From assembly GCF_002453355.1 (NCBI RefSeq), contig NZ_DKGQ01000021.1, positions 1 through 14,833 on the forward strand: a stretch of DNA of 14,833 bases, in the 5' to 3' direction. Each line of letters starts with the position of its first letter. Position 1 is the first letter of the stretch. Positions 6,773 to 14,763 of this stretch are shown piece after piece. The stretch comes from Psychrobacter sp. UBA6766 (lineage in GTDB: Bacteria > Pseudomonadota > Gammaproteobacteria > Pseudomonadales > Moraxellaceae). The notes beneath the pieces are model-generated. The model made no database searches. It was not told the origin of the DNA and saw only the letters and a program-made list of their open reading frames with translations. Position numbers and translations under genes: made by a program.

Positions 6773-6798
6773 ATTGTTTTCCTCAAATTTAACACAAT

Positions 6799-6832
6799 AA
6801 AAAGGCCGTTATAACGTATAACAGCCTTTTTT
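6799..6832 (-). terminator. Strong intrinsic terminator after pbpG
   Basis: AAAAAGGCCGTTATA (6799-6813) pairs with TATAACAGCCTTTTT (6817-6831) with a single mismatch and a three-base loop, and a further T follows. On the minus strand the hairpin begins about 20 bases past the pbpG stop and ends in a T run. It isolates pbpG from thiE, although thiE starts only 27 bases further on, so the thiE promoter must overlap or lie inside this region unless some transcripts read through. Confidence 0.85.
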
Positions 6833-6853
6833 CTCAAAACTAAAACAGCAAGC

Positions 6854-7942
6854 TTACACCGTACGGCGAGTCGCCAAACTGTTTAAAATGTTTTTCGCAT
6901 CACCCCAACGCGTCGCTGAGCTGTTTGCGCCTAAAATCACGATAATCGCTGGACGATTATTGACGCGCGTTTCCATCACTACACAACGACCTGCTTCATT
7001 GATAAAGCCAGTTTTTGAGATACCGATAGGATAATCGCCGGAACGGACCAAACTACTGGTATTATTGGCTTTATAAGTGCGATTGCCATTTGAGTAGTTA
7101 GAAACATAAAAATCATAGCTTTTGGTGGTAGAAAAACGACGAATCACATCATAGTTACCAGCAGCACGGACCATTTTGACCAAGTCATTCGATGAAGCAA
7201 CATTACGCTTATCAAGACCTGTTGGGTCGCCAAAGAAGGCTGTGGTCATGCCCAAATCTTGAGCCTTACGGTTCATAGCACGCATAAAGGCACTGTAGCC
7301 ACCTGGATAATTGCGAGCCAGACTTTTCGCTGCTGGGTTTTCTGATTTCATCAATGCCATTAGTAGCATTTCAGCGCGGTTCAAGCGATCGCCTGACTTA
7401 AGATTTGAGCTGGCGCGTTTTGGACCGACGAAATCTTCTGGATCAAGGGTAATCTCTTCACGCATATCTAGACCAGCGTCCAATACCACCATTGCTGTCA
7501 TGAGTTTGGTAATACTTGCCATTGGGCGTGCAATATCAGCATCTTTTTCGTAGATAGATTCACCCGTTTCCGCATCGATGACCGCAACACTGCGCGAATC
7601 GGTACTGATTGGAATCATATTACTGCTACCAAAACTGCCACGATAGGTGGTGTTATAAGCGTTGGTATTGTTGAAGCTGTTGTTATTACTACCAAATGTC
7701 TGAGTATTAGTAATATGGGTCGCGCCGTAGCCATTGTCTACTTTTTTAATGGCAGAGCTACTGCTCTTGGACATGATCTTTCGCGCTTCAGATAGGCTGT
7801 CGGCACCGCCCCAGCTCAGACGAGCACTAGATTCAGAGCTAGAACCACCATTAATGGTAAGTGCCGCTTGTGCAACACTGCCCAAACTCAATGAAATCAG
7901 AGCAGCGATTAATTGCTGTTTGGTTAATGGTAGTTGCTTCAT
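6854..7942 (-). CDS. pbpG: D-alanyl-D-alanine endopeptidase (PBP7 type, S11 family)
   Basis: PBP7-type enzymes are periplasmic penicillin-binding proteins that cut D-Ala-meso-DAP cross-links in peptidoglycan. The 362-residue product starts with a signal peptide (likely cleavage after AQA, residue 26). The catalytic domain begins near 115 with SRSVAVIDAETGE. The three active-site motifs are intact: SITK at 143-146, SEN at 200-202 followed by the PBP7-like NPAAKSLARNYPGGY, and KTG at 310-312. There is no C-terminal amphipathic anchor of the DacA kind, which supports PBP7 rather than PBP5. Residues 27-112 form an unusual low-complexity extension rich in Ser, Asn, Thr and Gly. AGGAGG sits four bases before the ATG, an excellent site. 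The gene is divergent from gacA across 441 bases and closed by the terminator at 6799-6832. Confidence 0.93.
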   Translation of the reverse strand: MKQLPLTKQQLIAALISLSLGSVAQAALTINGGSSSESSARLSWGGADSLSEARKIMSKSSSSAIKKVDNGYGATHITNTQTFGSNNNSFNNTNAYNTTYRGSFGSSNMIPISTDSRSVAVIDAETGESIYEKDADIARPMASITKLMTAMVVLDAGLDMREEITLDPEDFVGPKRASSNLKSGDRLNRAEMLLMALMKSENPAAKSLARNYPGGYSAFMRAMNRKAQDLGMTTAFFGDPTGLDKRNVASSNDLVKMVRAAGNYDVIRRFSTTKSYDFYVSNYSNGNRTYKANNTSSLVRSGDYPIGISKTGFINEAGRCVVMETRVNNRPAIIVILGANSSATRWGDAKNILNSLATRRTV

Positions 7943-8189
7943 TATGCCTCCTGCAGCCGCGCTGCTATTAGTTAGAGAATCAGTTACATACTCACTAACA
8001 TCAACAACGTACGTAGCGTTTGTGGTTGTGTTTGTAGATACTCACATAGAGTTTTTGTATTTTTAGTGTATCATGGTTTGCATCTAAGTTTAATCTACTA
8101 AATCAATTAGATGGCATTTTTTAACCACATTCAAATTTTACTACATTTACTTTATATTACAGCAATACTAATTAACATTAGCGCAATAT

Positions 8190-8218
8190 AGGGTTACATT
8201 GATACTTATAACCCTTTT
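8190..8218 (+). terminator. Terminator-like hairpin upstream of gacA
   Basis: AGGGTTA (8190-8196) and TAACCCT (8209-8215) form a perfect seven-pair stem with a twelve-base loop, followed by TTTATT on the plus strand. No plus-strand gene precedes it. It may end an unannotated short transcript, attenuate transcripts entering gacA, or be chance in AT-rich DNA. Confidence 0.35.
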
Positions 8219-8332
8219 ATTGCAAAGTTAATATTAAAATATGATGTTTAATATAAAGGAATTTGTGAATGCATCCATTTATAGTAGTTAAGTTTAACGG
8301 AAATTAGCTTTTATAATAAAAAAATAAGACAG

Positions 8333-8360
8333 TTTACGTGTAACAGGCACCCTTTATTCT
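8333..8360 (+). promoter_or_regulatory. Putative gacA promoter
   Basis: TTTACG (8333-8338) and TATTCT (8355-8360) lie 16 bases apart, each matching four of six consensus bases. Transcription would begin near 8367 and give a short leader containing AAGAG about eight bases before the ATG. This is a modest match only. Confidence 0.3.
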
Positions 8361-8383
8361 GACTAATAGAAAAGAGTATAACT

Positions 8384-9019
8384 ATGATTCGAGTATTAGT
8401 AGTAGATGATCATGATTTGGTGCGTATGGGCATTAGCCGTATGTTGGCAGATAGTGCCGATATCGAAGTCGTTGGCGAAGCAGATAGTGGTGATATGGCG
8501 ATTAAACTGGCAAAACAGCTGCGTCCTGACGTGATATTGCTCGATGTCAACATGCCAAACATTGGCGGACTTGAAGCAACCAAACGCCTCATTCAGCTTG
8601 ATATGGGCTTTAAAATTTTGGCCGTGAGCAGTATGTCAGCTCAGCCTTACCCTTCGATGCTTATTAAAGCGGGTGTTAATGGTTATATTACCAAAGGAAC
8701 GCCGCTTGATGAGATGATACGCGCGGTAAAAAAAGTCTATCAAGGCGGGCGTTATTTTAGCCAAGACGTTGCCGAGCAATTGGCAGATGTTCTGTTATCT
8801 GATAATGCCAGTTCACCTTTTGATTTATTAAGCGACCGTGAAAAGCAGGTCGCGATGATGGTGGTAAATTGCCAAAGTCCACAGCAAATCGCTGACCAAC
8901 TATTTGTTAGTGTTAAAACCATTAATACCTATCGGTATCGTATTTATGAAAAAGTTGGCGTCGATAGCGATGTGAAATTAACCCATTTGGCCATCCGTCA
9001 TGGCCTTATTCAACCGTAA
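8384..9019 (+). CDS. gacA: GacA/UvrY-type response regulator
   Basis: GacA is the response regulator of the Gac/Rsm (BarA/UvrY) system. When phosphorylated it activates small RNAs that sequester the translational regulator RsmA/CsrA. The 211-residue product has an N-terminal receiver (MIRVLVVDDHDLVR; acidic pocket D8-D9, phosphoacceptor D54 in LLDVNMP, switch residue S82 or S83, K104 in YITKG) and a C-terminal LuxR-type helix-turn-helix from about 145 (LLSDREKQVAMMVVNCQS, then TINTYRYRIYEKVGV). The MIRVLVVDDHDLVRMGISRMLAD start and the NTYRYRI block closely recall GacA rather than a generic NarL regulator. No cognate GacS hybrid kinase is in the window. pilS starts only 41 bases downstream on the same strand, so co-transcription is plausible. 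Confidence 0.9.
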   Translation: MIRVLVVDDHDLVRMGISRMLADSADIEVVGEADSGDMAIKLAKQLRPDVILLDVNMPNIGGLEATKRLIQLDMGFKILAVSSMSAQPYPSMLIKAGVNGYITKGTPLDEMIRAVKKVYQGGRYFSQDVAEQLADVLLSDNASSPFDLLSDREKQVAMMVVNCQSPQQIADQLFVSVKTINTYRYRIYEKVGVDSDVKLTHLAIRHGLIQP

Positions 9020-9060
9020 GTTACTAAGTGACTTAAACAATTCTGCGTTTATGACGATTA

Positions 9061-10947
9061 ATGTATAAAGCCTTTAATGACAGTGAAAACTTTAACGCTT
9101 ACGAAACCTTAAAGCCTATGAAATCTCTGCAGCCTACGCCGTCGTCAAAACCTGTGAACTCGATTAATAGCGTCATAGCGACTATTACTCATTATTTACA
9201 GCGCGACGACACCTTGCCTCTGCCGCAGCTGCGTAGGTTGGGACTGATTTATAGCAGTTATCGCTTTGTCGTTAGCTTGTTTTCTATGCTAATGGTATAT
9301 ATCACTGCGCGAGCAAGCGATGGCTCAACATTGCCAAGCTTTTTGCAGCAAACTGCACTCAGTTTTTATGTGCTGCTAAGCCTGATTTTATTGGGACTAT
9401 TTTACGTCGTGACAAAGCATCTGCGGCGTCAGTTGGCTTTTGGTTTAGCGGTAGATGTTATCATTTTAAGCTTACTGCTTTATACTGCTGGTTCGCCAGA
9501 TTTACAGCTAACCATGCTATATATGGTGGTGGTTGCCGCAAGCTTTATGCTCTTACACAGCTCGCAAGCGCTCATCATCACTCTGCTAGCGATTATCTTT
9601 GTTATCTACCAGCAGTTTTTTTATGCCATTGCCAATAGCATGAGTTTGGCAAATCTGGGTGACGCGCTCCTGATGTCAGCCAGTTTTTTGGCAGTCGGCG
9701 GTTTGAGTTGGACTATCTCGCAGCGCCTAGTACAAGCTGAAAAAGTAGCCGCGAGCCATGCAAAGGAAGTCGAACGCTTAAACGTCATTAATCAAGAAGT
9801 CATCGCCCAAATGGCCAATGGTGTCATCGTTATCGATTGCGAGCATGTGGTTTTAGCGAACCTTGCCGCCCATCAGCTGCTTAGTATCCCAAATCCTTCG
9901 GTGCTCATACTGACAGAGAGTCTTGATACAAATGACACATTAGGCAACTCGCCAAATGACACCGTCAAAAACACCTCCAATGATAGTGAAAATAAACTTT
10001 TATCAGACTTTCAACATCAGCTCTACGAACAACATCCGCAATTATTTGAAGCCTGCTTATCCATTGAGATAGGGCAATCTCGCACGTTCATTTATGAGTT
10101 ACCCGCTGTCGCCAATGCCTCCGTCTTCGGTAAGCTGCGTGTCGAAATCATCCCGTTAAAAGATGATAGTAAACTGATCATTTTAGAAGATTTGCGCCGC
10201 GAACAAGCCGGTGCCCAACAATTAAAACTGGCGTCTTTAGGGCAGCTAACTGCCAGTATCGCCCATGAAATAAGAAATCCTTTAGCCGCTATTTCGCAAG
10301 CCAGTCAACTATTGATAGAAGATATCGAAGAAAGCCAGATAGCAAACAATGATGCGAGCATAAATGGTGACATGGCTGGCAACCATGAGCTTTATAAAAT
10401 GATATTTACGCAAACAAAACGTGTTAATCGTATTATAGAAGACGTTTTAAAATTGTCGCGCCAGCAAACCGCCAATCAGCAAGTGCTCGATCTTGCTGAT
10501 TGGATGCCAACCTTTTTAGAGAACTACTTTCAAGGTCATGATGTTTTTTTACACAGTCATGCGCAGCCGACTATCTCGTTCGACCCTCATCAGTTAGAAC
10601 AAGTTTTTATTAATTTAATTAATAACGGCTTACGTCATAGCAGCTATGCTCACCCTCATGCTGTTGTTGAAATCGAAATTTATTGTGCTGATAACGATGT
10701 TATAATTGACGTGTTAGATGATGGCATAGGCGTTAGAACTGCAGATTTAAACCACTTGTTTAATCCATTTTTTACCACCGATAAGGCTGGTACAGGACTG
10801 GGATTATATTTATCGCAAGCATTTTGTGAAGCCAATCATGCACGCTTGCTTTATATTTCTGACCATAAAAAAACCTGCTTTCGTTTAATCGCACCCGCTA
10901 TTCATAGTGACCTCACTGAAAGCACCGACAAAGTATTTTCTGAATAA
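9061..10947 (+). CDS. pilS: Type IV pilus sensor histidine kinase PilS
   Basis: PilS is the inner-membrane kinase that controls PilR and hence pilin (pilA) transcription. The 628-residue product has about six hydrophobic segments (near 66-83, 98-117, 124-143, 149-165, 169-190, 203-219), a coiled-coil exit helix (about 222-248), a PAS-like domain from about 245 (MANGVIVID), a dimerisation domain with H402 in the H-box IAHEIRNPLAAI, and an ATPase domain with N-box NLINNGLRHS (N521-N522), G1 DDGIG at 553-557 and G2 GTGLG at 577-581. It is longer than the roughly 530-residue Pseudomonas protein because of an N-terminal tail of about 50 residues and Asn/Ser/Asp-rich insertions (about 283-312 in PAS, about 421-438 in the dimerisation domain). 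No clear ribosome binding site precedes the ATG; a later ATG at 9118 is possible. pilR follows 105 bases downstream. Confidence 0.92.
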   Translation: MYKAFNDSENFNAYETLKPMKSLQPTPSSKPVNSINSVIATITHYLQRDDTLPLPQLRRLGLIYSSYRFVVSLFSMLMVYITARASDGSTLPSFLQQTALSFYVLLSLILLGLFYVVTKHLRRQLAFGLAVDVIILSLLLYTAGSPDLQLTMLYMVVVAASFMLLHSSQALIITLLAIIFVIYQQFFYAIANSMSLANLGDALLMSASFLAVGGLSWTISQRLVQAEKVAASHAKEVERLNVINQEVIAQMANGVIVIDCEHVVLANLAAHQLLSIPNPSVLILTESLDTNDTLGNSPNDTVKNTSNDSENKLLSDFQHQLYEQHPQLFEACLSIEIGQSRTFIYELPAVANASVFGKLRVEIIPLKDDSKLIILEDLRREQAGAQQLKLASLGQLTASIAHEIRNPLAAISQASQLLIEDIEESQIANNDASINGDMAGNHELYKMIFTQTKRVNRIIEDVLKLSRQQTANQQVLDLADWMPTFLENYFQGHDVFLHSHAQPTISFDPHQLEQVFINLINNGLRHSSYAHPHAVVEIEIYCADNDVIIDVLDDGIGVRTADLNHLFNPFFTTDKAGTGLGLYLSQAFCEANHARLLYISDHKKTCFRLIAPAIHSDLTESTDKVFSE

Positions 10948-11052
10948 TGGTAAATACGCAGACTTACTATAAGCACGACTATTTATACTTTACAGACCTT
11001 GTTACGGCTATTTTTAACACCCTTGTAGTACTTGAAGACAATGAGATGATGT

Positions 11053-12771
11053 ATGACCACAACTGCACTAGTCGTTGATGATGAAGTAGATTTATGCCGT
11101 TTGATGCAAATCACGCTAACTAAAATGGGCATCAAAAGTGATGTGGCTTATACTCTATCGCAAGCTAAATCCTATTGGCAAAAAAATGACTATGATTTTT
11201 GCTTAACCGATTTGAAGTTACCTGACGGTTCAGGATTAGAACTGGTCAAGCACATCAGCGCCAGCTCGAGTACGCCCATTGCGGTGATTACGGCGCACGG
11301 TAGTATGGATTTGGCGATTGAAGCATTAAAGCTGGGTGCCTTTGATTTTGTTAATAAACCGCTTGAGCTGCCACGTTTACGCCAATTGGTCGAAAATGCG
11401 CTAAAAGTTATTCATCAAGACAACACTGCTAAATCCACCCCTGAATGCTCACCTGAACAGCAAATGCTCGATAGTCGTTTGATTGGCGACTCAGCGGTGA
11501 TGCATCCGCTAAAAAACACCATTTTAAAATTGGCACGCTCGCAAGCGCCAGTATTTTTATCGGGCGCGTCAGGGACGGGTAAAGAAGTGGTCGCTCGCTT
11601 AATTCATGATTTAAGCCCACGCCGAGATGGCAGCTTTGTGCCGGTCAACTGCGGCGCGATTCCGTCAGAGCTTATGGAATCAGAATTTTTTGGTCATAAG
11701 AAAGGCAGCTTTACAGGCGCTGTGGCCGATAAACAAGGGCTGTTTCAACAAGCCAATGGCGGCACCCTGTTTTTAGATGAGGTAGCTGACTTGCCATTAG
11801 CGATGCAAGTCAAGTTACTTCGCGCTATTCAAGAAAAAACGGTACGTGCAATCGGCGATACCAAAGAAATACCGGTCGATATTCGCATTTTATCAGCGAC
11901 GCATAAAGATTTAAATCAGCTGGTACAGATGGGAAGCTTTCGCCAAGATTTGTATTATCGTATTAATGTTATTGAGCTTAAACTGCCAACGCTAAATGCG
12001 CGGCGTGATGATATACCGGTATTAGCCAAGCATTTTTTAGCACTGATTGCAGATGAATGGCAACTAGAGACGCCGCCAACACTGACTGACGATGCCTGTG
12101 CGCGCCTGCAGCATCATGACTTTGCCGGTAACGTTCGCGAATTGCGTAATGTCCTTGAGCGGGCAATCACCTTAGCAGAGACGTCTACTATTGATGCCAG
12201 TCATTTAGGATTACCTGACTTAGATTTACCGAACTTAGATAACCGCCAAGAAATCACTACCTCAGCAAGTCAAAATATCAGCGCTAGTACCGCGACCACC
12301 TCTGCTGTTTCTCATTTGGATAAAAAAGACAACGTAGTAGCGGAAACAATAAAAGACAACTCAATAAAAGACCATTTAGAAATAGACAGCACGCAGCAAT
12401 CGAAAGCTAATATACATCCTTATCGCACCGCTACTCAGCACTATCCTTCAATGACCGCGCGCGCAGTGACCAGTGTTGTAGAAGAAACTACTAAGCCAAT
12501 GGCTAACGCTTTACCAGAGTCATTAAGCAACCAAAATAAAGAGCAACAAGCATTAAATAAGCCAGTGAGTACAAAAGATATGGCCACTGGTCAATTACCA
12601 GCTCAAGGGTTAGAACACTATCTGCAAGAACAAGAAAGACGGCTTATCATTACAGCTCTTAAGCAAACAGGCTGGAACAAGACCCAAGCTGCCGAATTAT
12701 TAGGCACAACTTTTCGCTCTTTACGCTATCGTATGACAAAACTAGAGATTGCTGAAGATCAAGCTGAGTAG
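11053..12771 (+). CDS. pilR: Sigma-54-dependent response regulator PilR
   Basis: PilR is the NtrC-family activator that, with RNA polymerase sigma-54, switches on pilin transcription. Order of domains in the 572-residue product: receiver (1-120; D9-D10 pocket, phosphoacceptor D53 in LTDLKLP, T80, K102), AAA+ sigma-54 interaction domain (about 139-375; Walker A GASGTGK at 171-177, sigma-54 contact loop GSFTGA at 218-223, Walker B LFLDE near 239-243, GNVRELRN at 359-366), and a Fis-type helix-turn-helix (about 520-568; NKTQAAELLGTTFRSLRYRM). GSFTGA in place of GAFTGA is, from memory, usual for PilR. Between the AAA+ and DNA-binding domains is a hydrophilic linker of about 128 residues (389-516), so the protein is well above the roughly 445 residues of Pseudomonas PilR. 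GAGATG precedes the ATG. It follows pilS and converges on ctpA with a 33-base gap. Confidence 0.95.
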   Translation: MTTTALVVDDEVDLCRLMQITLTKMGIKSDVAYTLSQAKSYWQKNDYDFCLTDLKLPDGSGLELVKHISASSSTPIAVITAHGSMDLAIEALKLGAFDFVNKPLELPRLRQLVENALKVIHQDNTAKSTPECSPEQQMLDSRLIGDSAVMHPLKNTILKLARSQAPVFLSGASGTGKEVVARLIHDLSPRRDGSFVPVNCGAIPSELMESEFFGHKKGSFTGAVADKQGLFQQANGGTLFLDEVADLPLAMQVKLLRAIQEKTVRAIGDTKEIPVDIRILSATHKDLNQLVQMGSFRQDLYYRINVIELKLPTLNARRDDIPVLAKHFLALIADEWQLETPPTLTDDACARLQHHDFAGNVRELRNVLERAITLAETSTIDASHLGLPDLDLPNLDNRQEITTSASQNISASTATTSAVSHLDKKDNVVAETIKDNSIKDHLEIDSTQQSKANIHPYRTATQHYPSMTARAVTSVVEETTKPMANALPESLSNQNKEQQALNKPVSTKDMATGQLPAQGLEHYLQEQERRLIITALKQTGWNKTQAAELLGTTFRSLRYRMTKLEIAEDQAE

Positions 12772-12804
12772 TAAACGCTCATCTCCGTCGAAGCAATACT
12801 CAAA

Positions 12805-14433
12805 TTAAGGCTTATCTTTGGCAGTCGGTTTATCAATCACATGATCGATGACCGTATTGTTTTGAGTGACTTTACTTTTAATGGCTGAGTTTTTAATAGC
12901 TTGGTTTTTAGTGTTTCTGTCATCTTGATTGCTATTGCTTTCTGGCTTCGACTTGCGTACAAATCGGATTCCCGACGGCAGTGCCTGCTGCTTGAGTAAA
13001 TCAAGTGCTTGTTGTTCCCAAGAACTTTCATTACCCGATAGAGCCACATCGGGCTCTACCCCGACCCCGTCAATTTTTTTACCCGAAGCGGTCATATAAT
13101 TAGCGACGGTAAGCTTAACCGCTTGCTCGTCATTAAGCGGGATGACGGACTGTACAGAGCCTTTGCCATAACTGACTTCACCCAAGATAGTGGCCCGCTT
13201 TTGCGCCTGCAAACTACTGGCTAAGACCTCTGCTGCTGAAGCGGAATAACGATTTTGTAATACCACGACTGGTAAAGCTTCTAATAACGCTGCGCCTTGG
13301 GTCGATAGTGTCCGCGAATTACTTTGGCGGCCCTTTACTTGCACCACATCGGTATTGGTCATAAACAAGCTGGCAACGCTTACAGCCGACGCTAATACGC
13401 CCCCTGGGTTATCCCGCAAGTCCAATAAGACTCCTGAAACAGGTGCGTCCAAATCAATCAAACTTTGTAAAAGCTTTTCGCGGCTGTTGTTTTGAAACGC
13501 GGGCAATCTGACAATTGCCATGCCATCGACTAGTCGAGTTTCAATAATTTGCGGATGATTGTGATTGCGCTGTAAAGTTGTGGTGTGCTTGCGTCGACCA
13601 GCCTTTGATGTCACCACATCTACTTGTGTGCCCGCAATTCCCGTTAATAGCTGTTCTATATCATTACTTTCTTCTTCTTCGCCAAGTTTAAACTCATCCA
13701 CCTGATGCAAATAATCCCCAATGGCAATGCCTTTTTTATCAGCAGGCGAGCCATCAATTACCTCAGTAATCACCCAATAACCTTGTTTCGGGTCATACTG
13801 CACTTTTATACCGATATCACCGACATCTCCTTCGGTAAAAGCACGCAAATTCTCATAAGCCTCTGCATCTAAGAACTCAGCATGACTATCGAGCTTGGTC
13901 AACATTCCACTCATGGCATTGTTAAATAGCTCCTCGTCATTCACTGTATCAACATATTCTCGGCGTACCAAATCAATAACAGCGACAAAGGTTTTTAGCG
14001 TTTCAGGCGCAATCGCTTTCAATGAAACCTGCGCGACTTCTGCTGGAATATCTGTATTTATAGCGTCTGACTCGTCATTCAACGCGCTTTCATCAGCGAC
14101 AGCATCTATTGAATCATCAACTTGATCGGCAGATTCCAGCATCTCTGCGATATCTGACAAATCGTCTGCGCCATTGTTTTCCCTGTCATTATTTAATGGC
14201 ACATCATTGGCATTAAGACTGATTAACTGTACGCTCGCGGTAGCATTTATACCATTATTATTGACTTTGTTGTTGGTAGCAGCTTGCGACGGCACATTAA
14301 CAGCGCTTAAACTTAGTACACTGGTCATAAGCGCTGGCTTTAATAACTGAGAACTCATAGACTTCATGCTAAAGGGCTTAAAACTAACCGATTTAATGCT
14401 AAAAGATTTAGAACTAACAAATAGTGGCATCAT
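12805..14433 (-). CDS. ctpA: Periplasmic S41-family C-terminal processing protease
   Basis: CtpA/Prc proteases cut periplasmic and envelope proteins near their C termini with a Ser-Lys dyad. The ATG at 14433 is chosen because TTGGAG lies six bases before it; the open frame continues to a GTG at 14499 without such a site. From 14433 the product has 542 residues: a serine/lysine-rich leader (1-22), a hydrophobic signal segment (about 26-48) ending VPSQA, an Asn/Asp/Glu-rich linker (about 55-135), a PDZ domain (about 200-290; DIGIKV, GDYLHQVDEF), and the S41 domain with LLDLRDNPGGVL, catalytic Ser399 in YSASAAEV, Lys424 in GEVSYGKGSVQ, and Gln428 four residues later, giving the 25-residue Ser-to-Lys spacing of the family. 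It converges on pilR. The leader carries a 30-base repeat, and the true start could be the later ATG at 14367. Confidence 0.93.
   Translation of the reverse strand: MMPLFVSSKSFSIKSVSFKPFSMKSMSSQLLKPALMTSVLSLSAVNVPSQAATNNKVNNNGINATASVQLISLNANDVPLNNDRENNGADDLSDIAEMLESADQVDDSIDAVADESALNDESDAINTDIPAEVAQVSLKAIAPETLKTFVAVIDLVRREYVDTVNDEELFNNAMSGMLTKLDSHAEFLDAEAYENLRAFTEGDVGDIGIKVQYDPKQGYWVITEVIDGSPADKKGIAIGDYLHQVDEFKLGEEEESNDIEQLLTGIAGTQVDVVTSKAGRRKHTTTLQRNHNHPQIIETRLVDGMAIVRLPAFQNNSREKLLQSLIDLDAPVSGVLLDLRDNPGGVLASAVSVASLFMTNTDVVQVKGRQSNSRTLSTQGAALLEALPVVVLQNRYSASAAEVLASSLQAQKRATILGEVSYGKGSVQSVIPLNDEQAVKLTVANYMTASGKKIDGVGVEPDVALSGNESSWEQQALDLLKQQALPSGIRFVRKSKPESNSNQDDRNTKNQAIKNSAIKSKVTQNNTVIDHVIDKPTAKDKP
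14366..14425. repeat. Imperfect 30-bp tandem duplication in the ctpA leader
   Basis: Two adjacent 30-base units both begin ATGCTAAA (14366 and 14396) and keep the pattern through ACTAAC. They encode ten-residue repeats in the minus-strand leader, SSKSFSIK and SVSFKPFSMK. The repeat lies between the ribosome-binding-site-supported ATG and the hydrophobic signal segment of CtpA. Confidence 0.7.
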
Positions 14434-14569
14434 GAAGTTCTCCAATCTTTTAGACATTAATAAGGATAAAAAGTGGGTAGGACGCATAAAGGAAATCACT
14501 CAAAAAATTGGTTTGGTTTTTATTTTTATCACTTTTTAGATTTATAACGTTATTGTAGGGTTATTGACA

Positions 14570-14598
14570 ATTATAGAGTTATTCATAAATAATGTCGT
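14570..14598 (-). promoter_or_regulatory. Putative ctpA promoter
   Basis: On the minus strand a perfect TATAAT (14570-14575) stands 17 bases after ACGACA (14593-14598, four of six to TTGACA). Transcription would begin near 14563, about 130 bases before the ctpA start. The promoter lies 134 bases inside the chromosomal side of the insertion-sequence end, so it appears intact after the insertion. Confidence 0.55.
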
Positions 14599-14763
14599 CT
14601 AAAATAACACCAAGCTGCTAACGACAACTAGGATAGTATTGCAAATAACTTTGACAATATGTATCAAGCACAATGTATTGAATGCAAGGTAGCAAAAATA
14701 CTGAAAAAAGCACATAAAAAAAGGGGAAGATTGAACTGACCCCCAAATGTTGGACGGTTTAGT

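Larger units (their letters stand above)
7943..8383. other. Divergent AT-rich spacer between pbpG and gacA
   Basis: These 441 bases contain no credible gene. Next to pbpG is a weak minus-strand promoter candidate (TTAAAC at 8088-8093 and TACACT at 8065-8070, 17 bases apart). In the middle is a hairpin with a T run on the plus strand (8190-8218) and an AT-rich inverted repeat ATATTAAA/TTTAATAT (8231-8238 with 8247-8254). The gacA promoter candidate follows at 8333-8360. No GGA-rich hairpins of the RsmY/RsmZ/CsrB kind were found, despite the neighbouring gacA. Confidence 0.55.

Noticed and set aside
6773..6853. Possible TPP riboswitch before thiE
   Set aside because: The spacer is only 81 bases, is occupied by the pbpG terminator, and shows no thi-box core.
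7943..8383. Possible RsmY/RsmZ/CsrB-like small RNA beside gacA
   Set aside because: The spacer lacks the repeated GGA motifs in hairpin loops that define this class.
9017..9035. 19-base near-palindrome over the gacA stop codon
   Set aside because: The centre is too tight for a stable RNA hairpin, no T run follows, and one pair is only a wobble; it is probably chance.
11429..11620. Minus-strand open frames inside pilR (also 11978-12166)
   Set aside because: They are shadows of a gene whose domains are complete in the other frame.
13895..14125. 76-codon plus-strand open frame within ctpA
   Set aside because: It is antisense to the coding ctpA linker region, with no ribosome binding site or recognisable product.
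14564..14598. Plus-strand promoter starting with TTGACA at 14564
   Set aside because: There is no acceptable -10 box at proper spacing and no plus-strand gene downstream.
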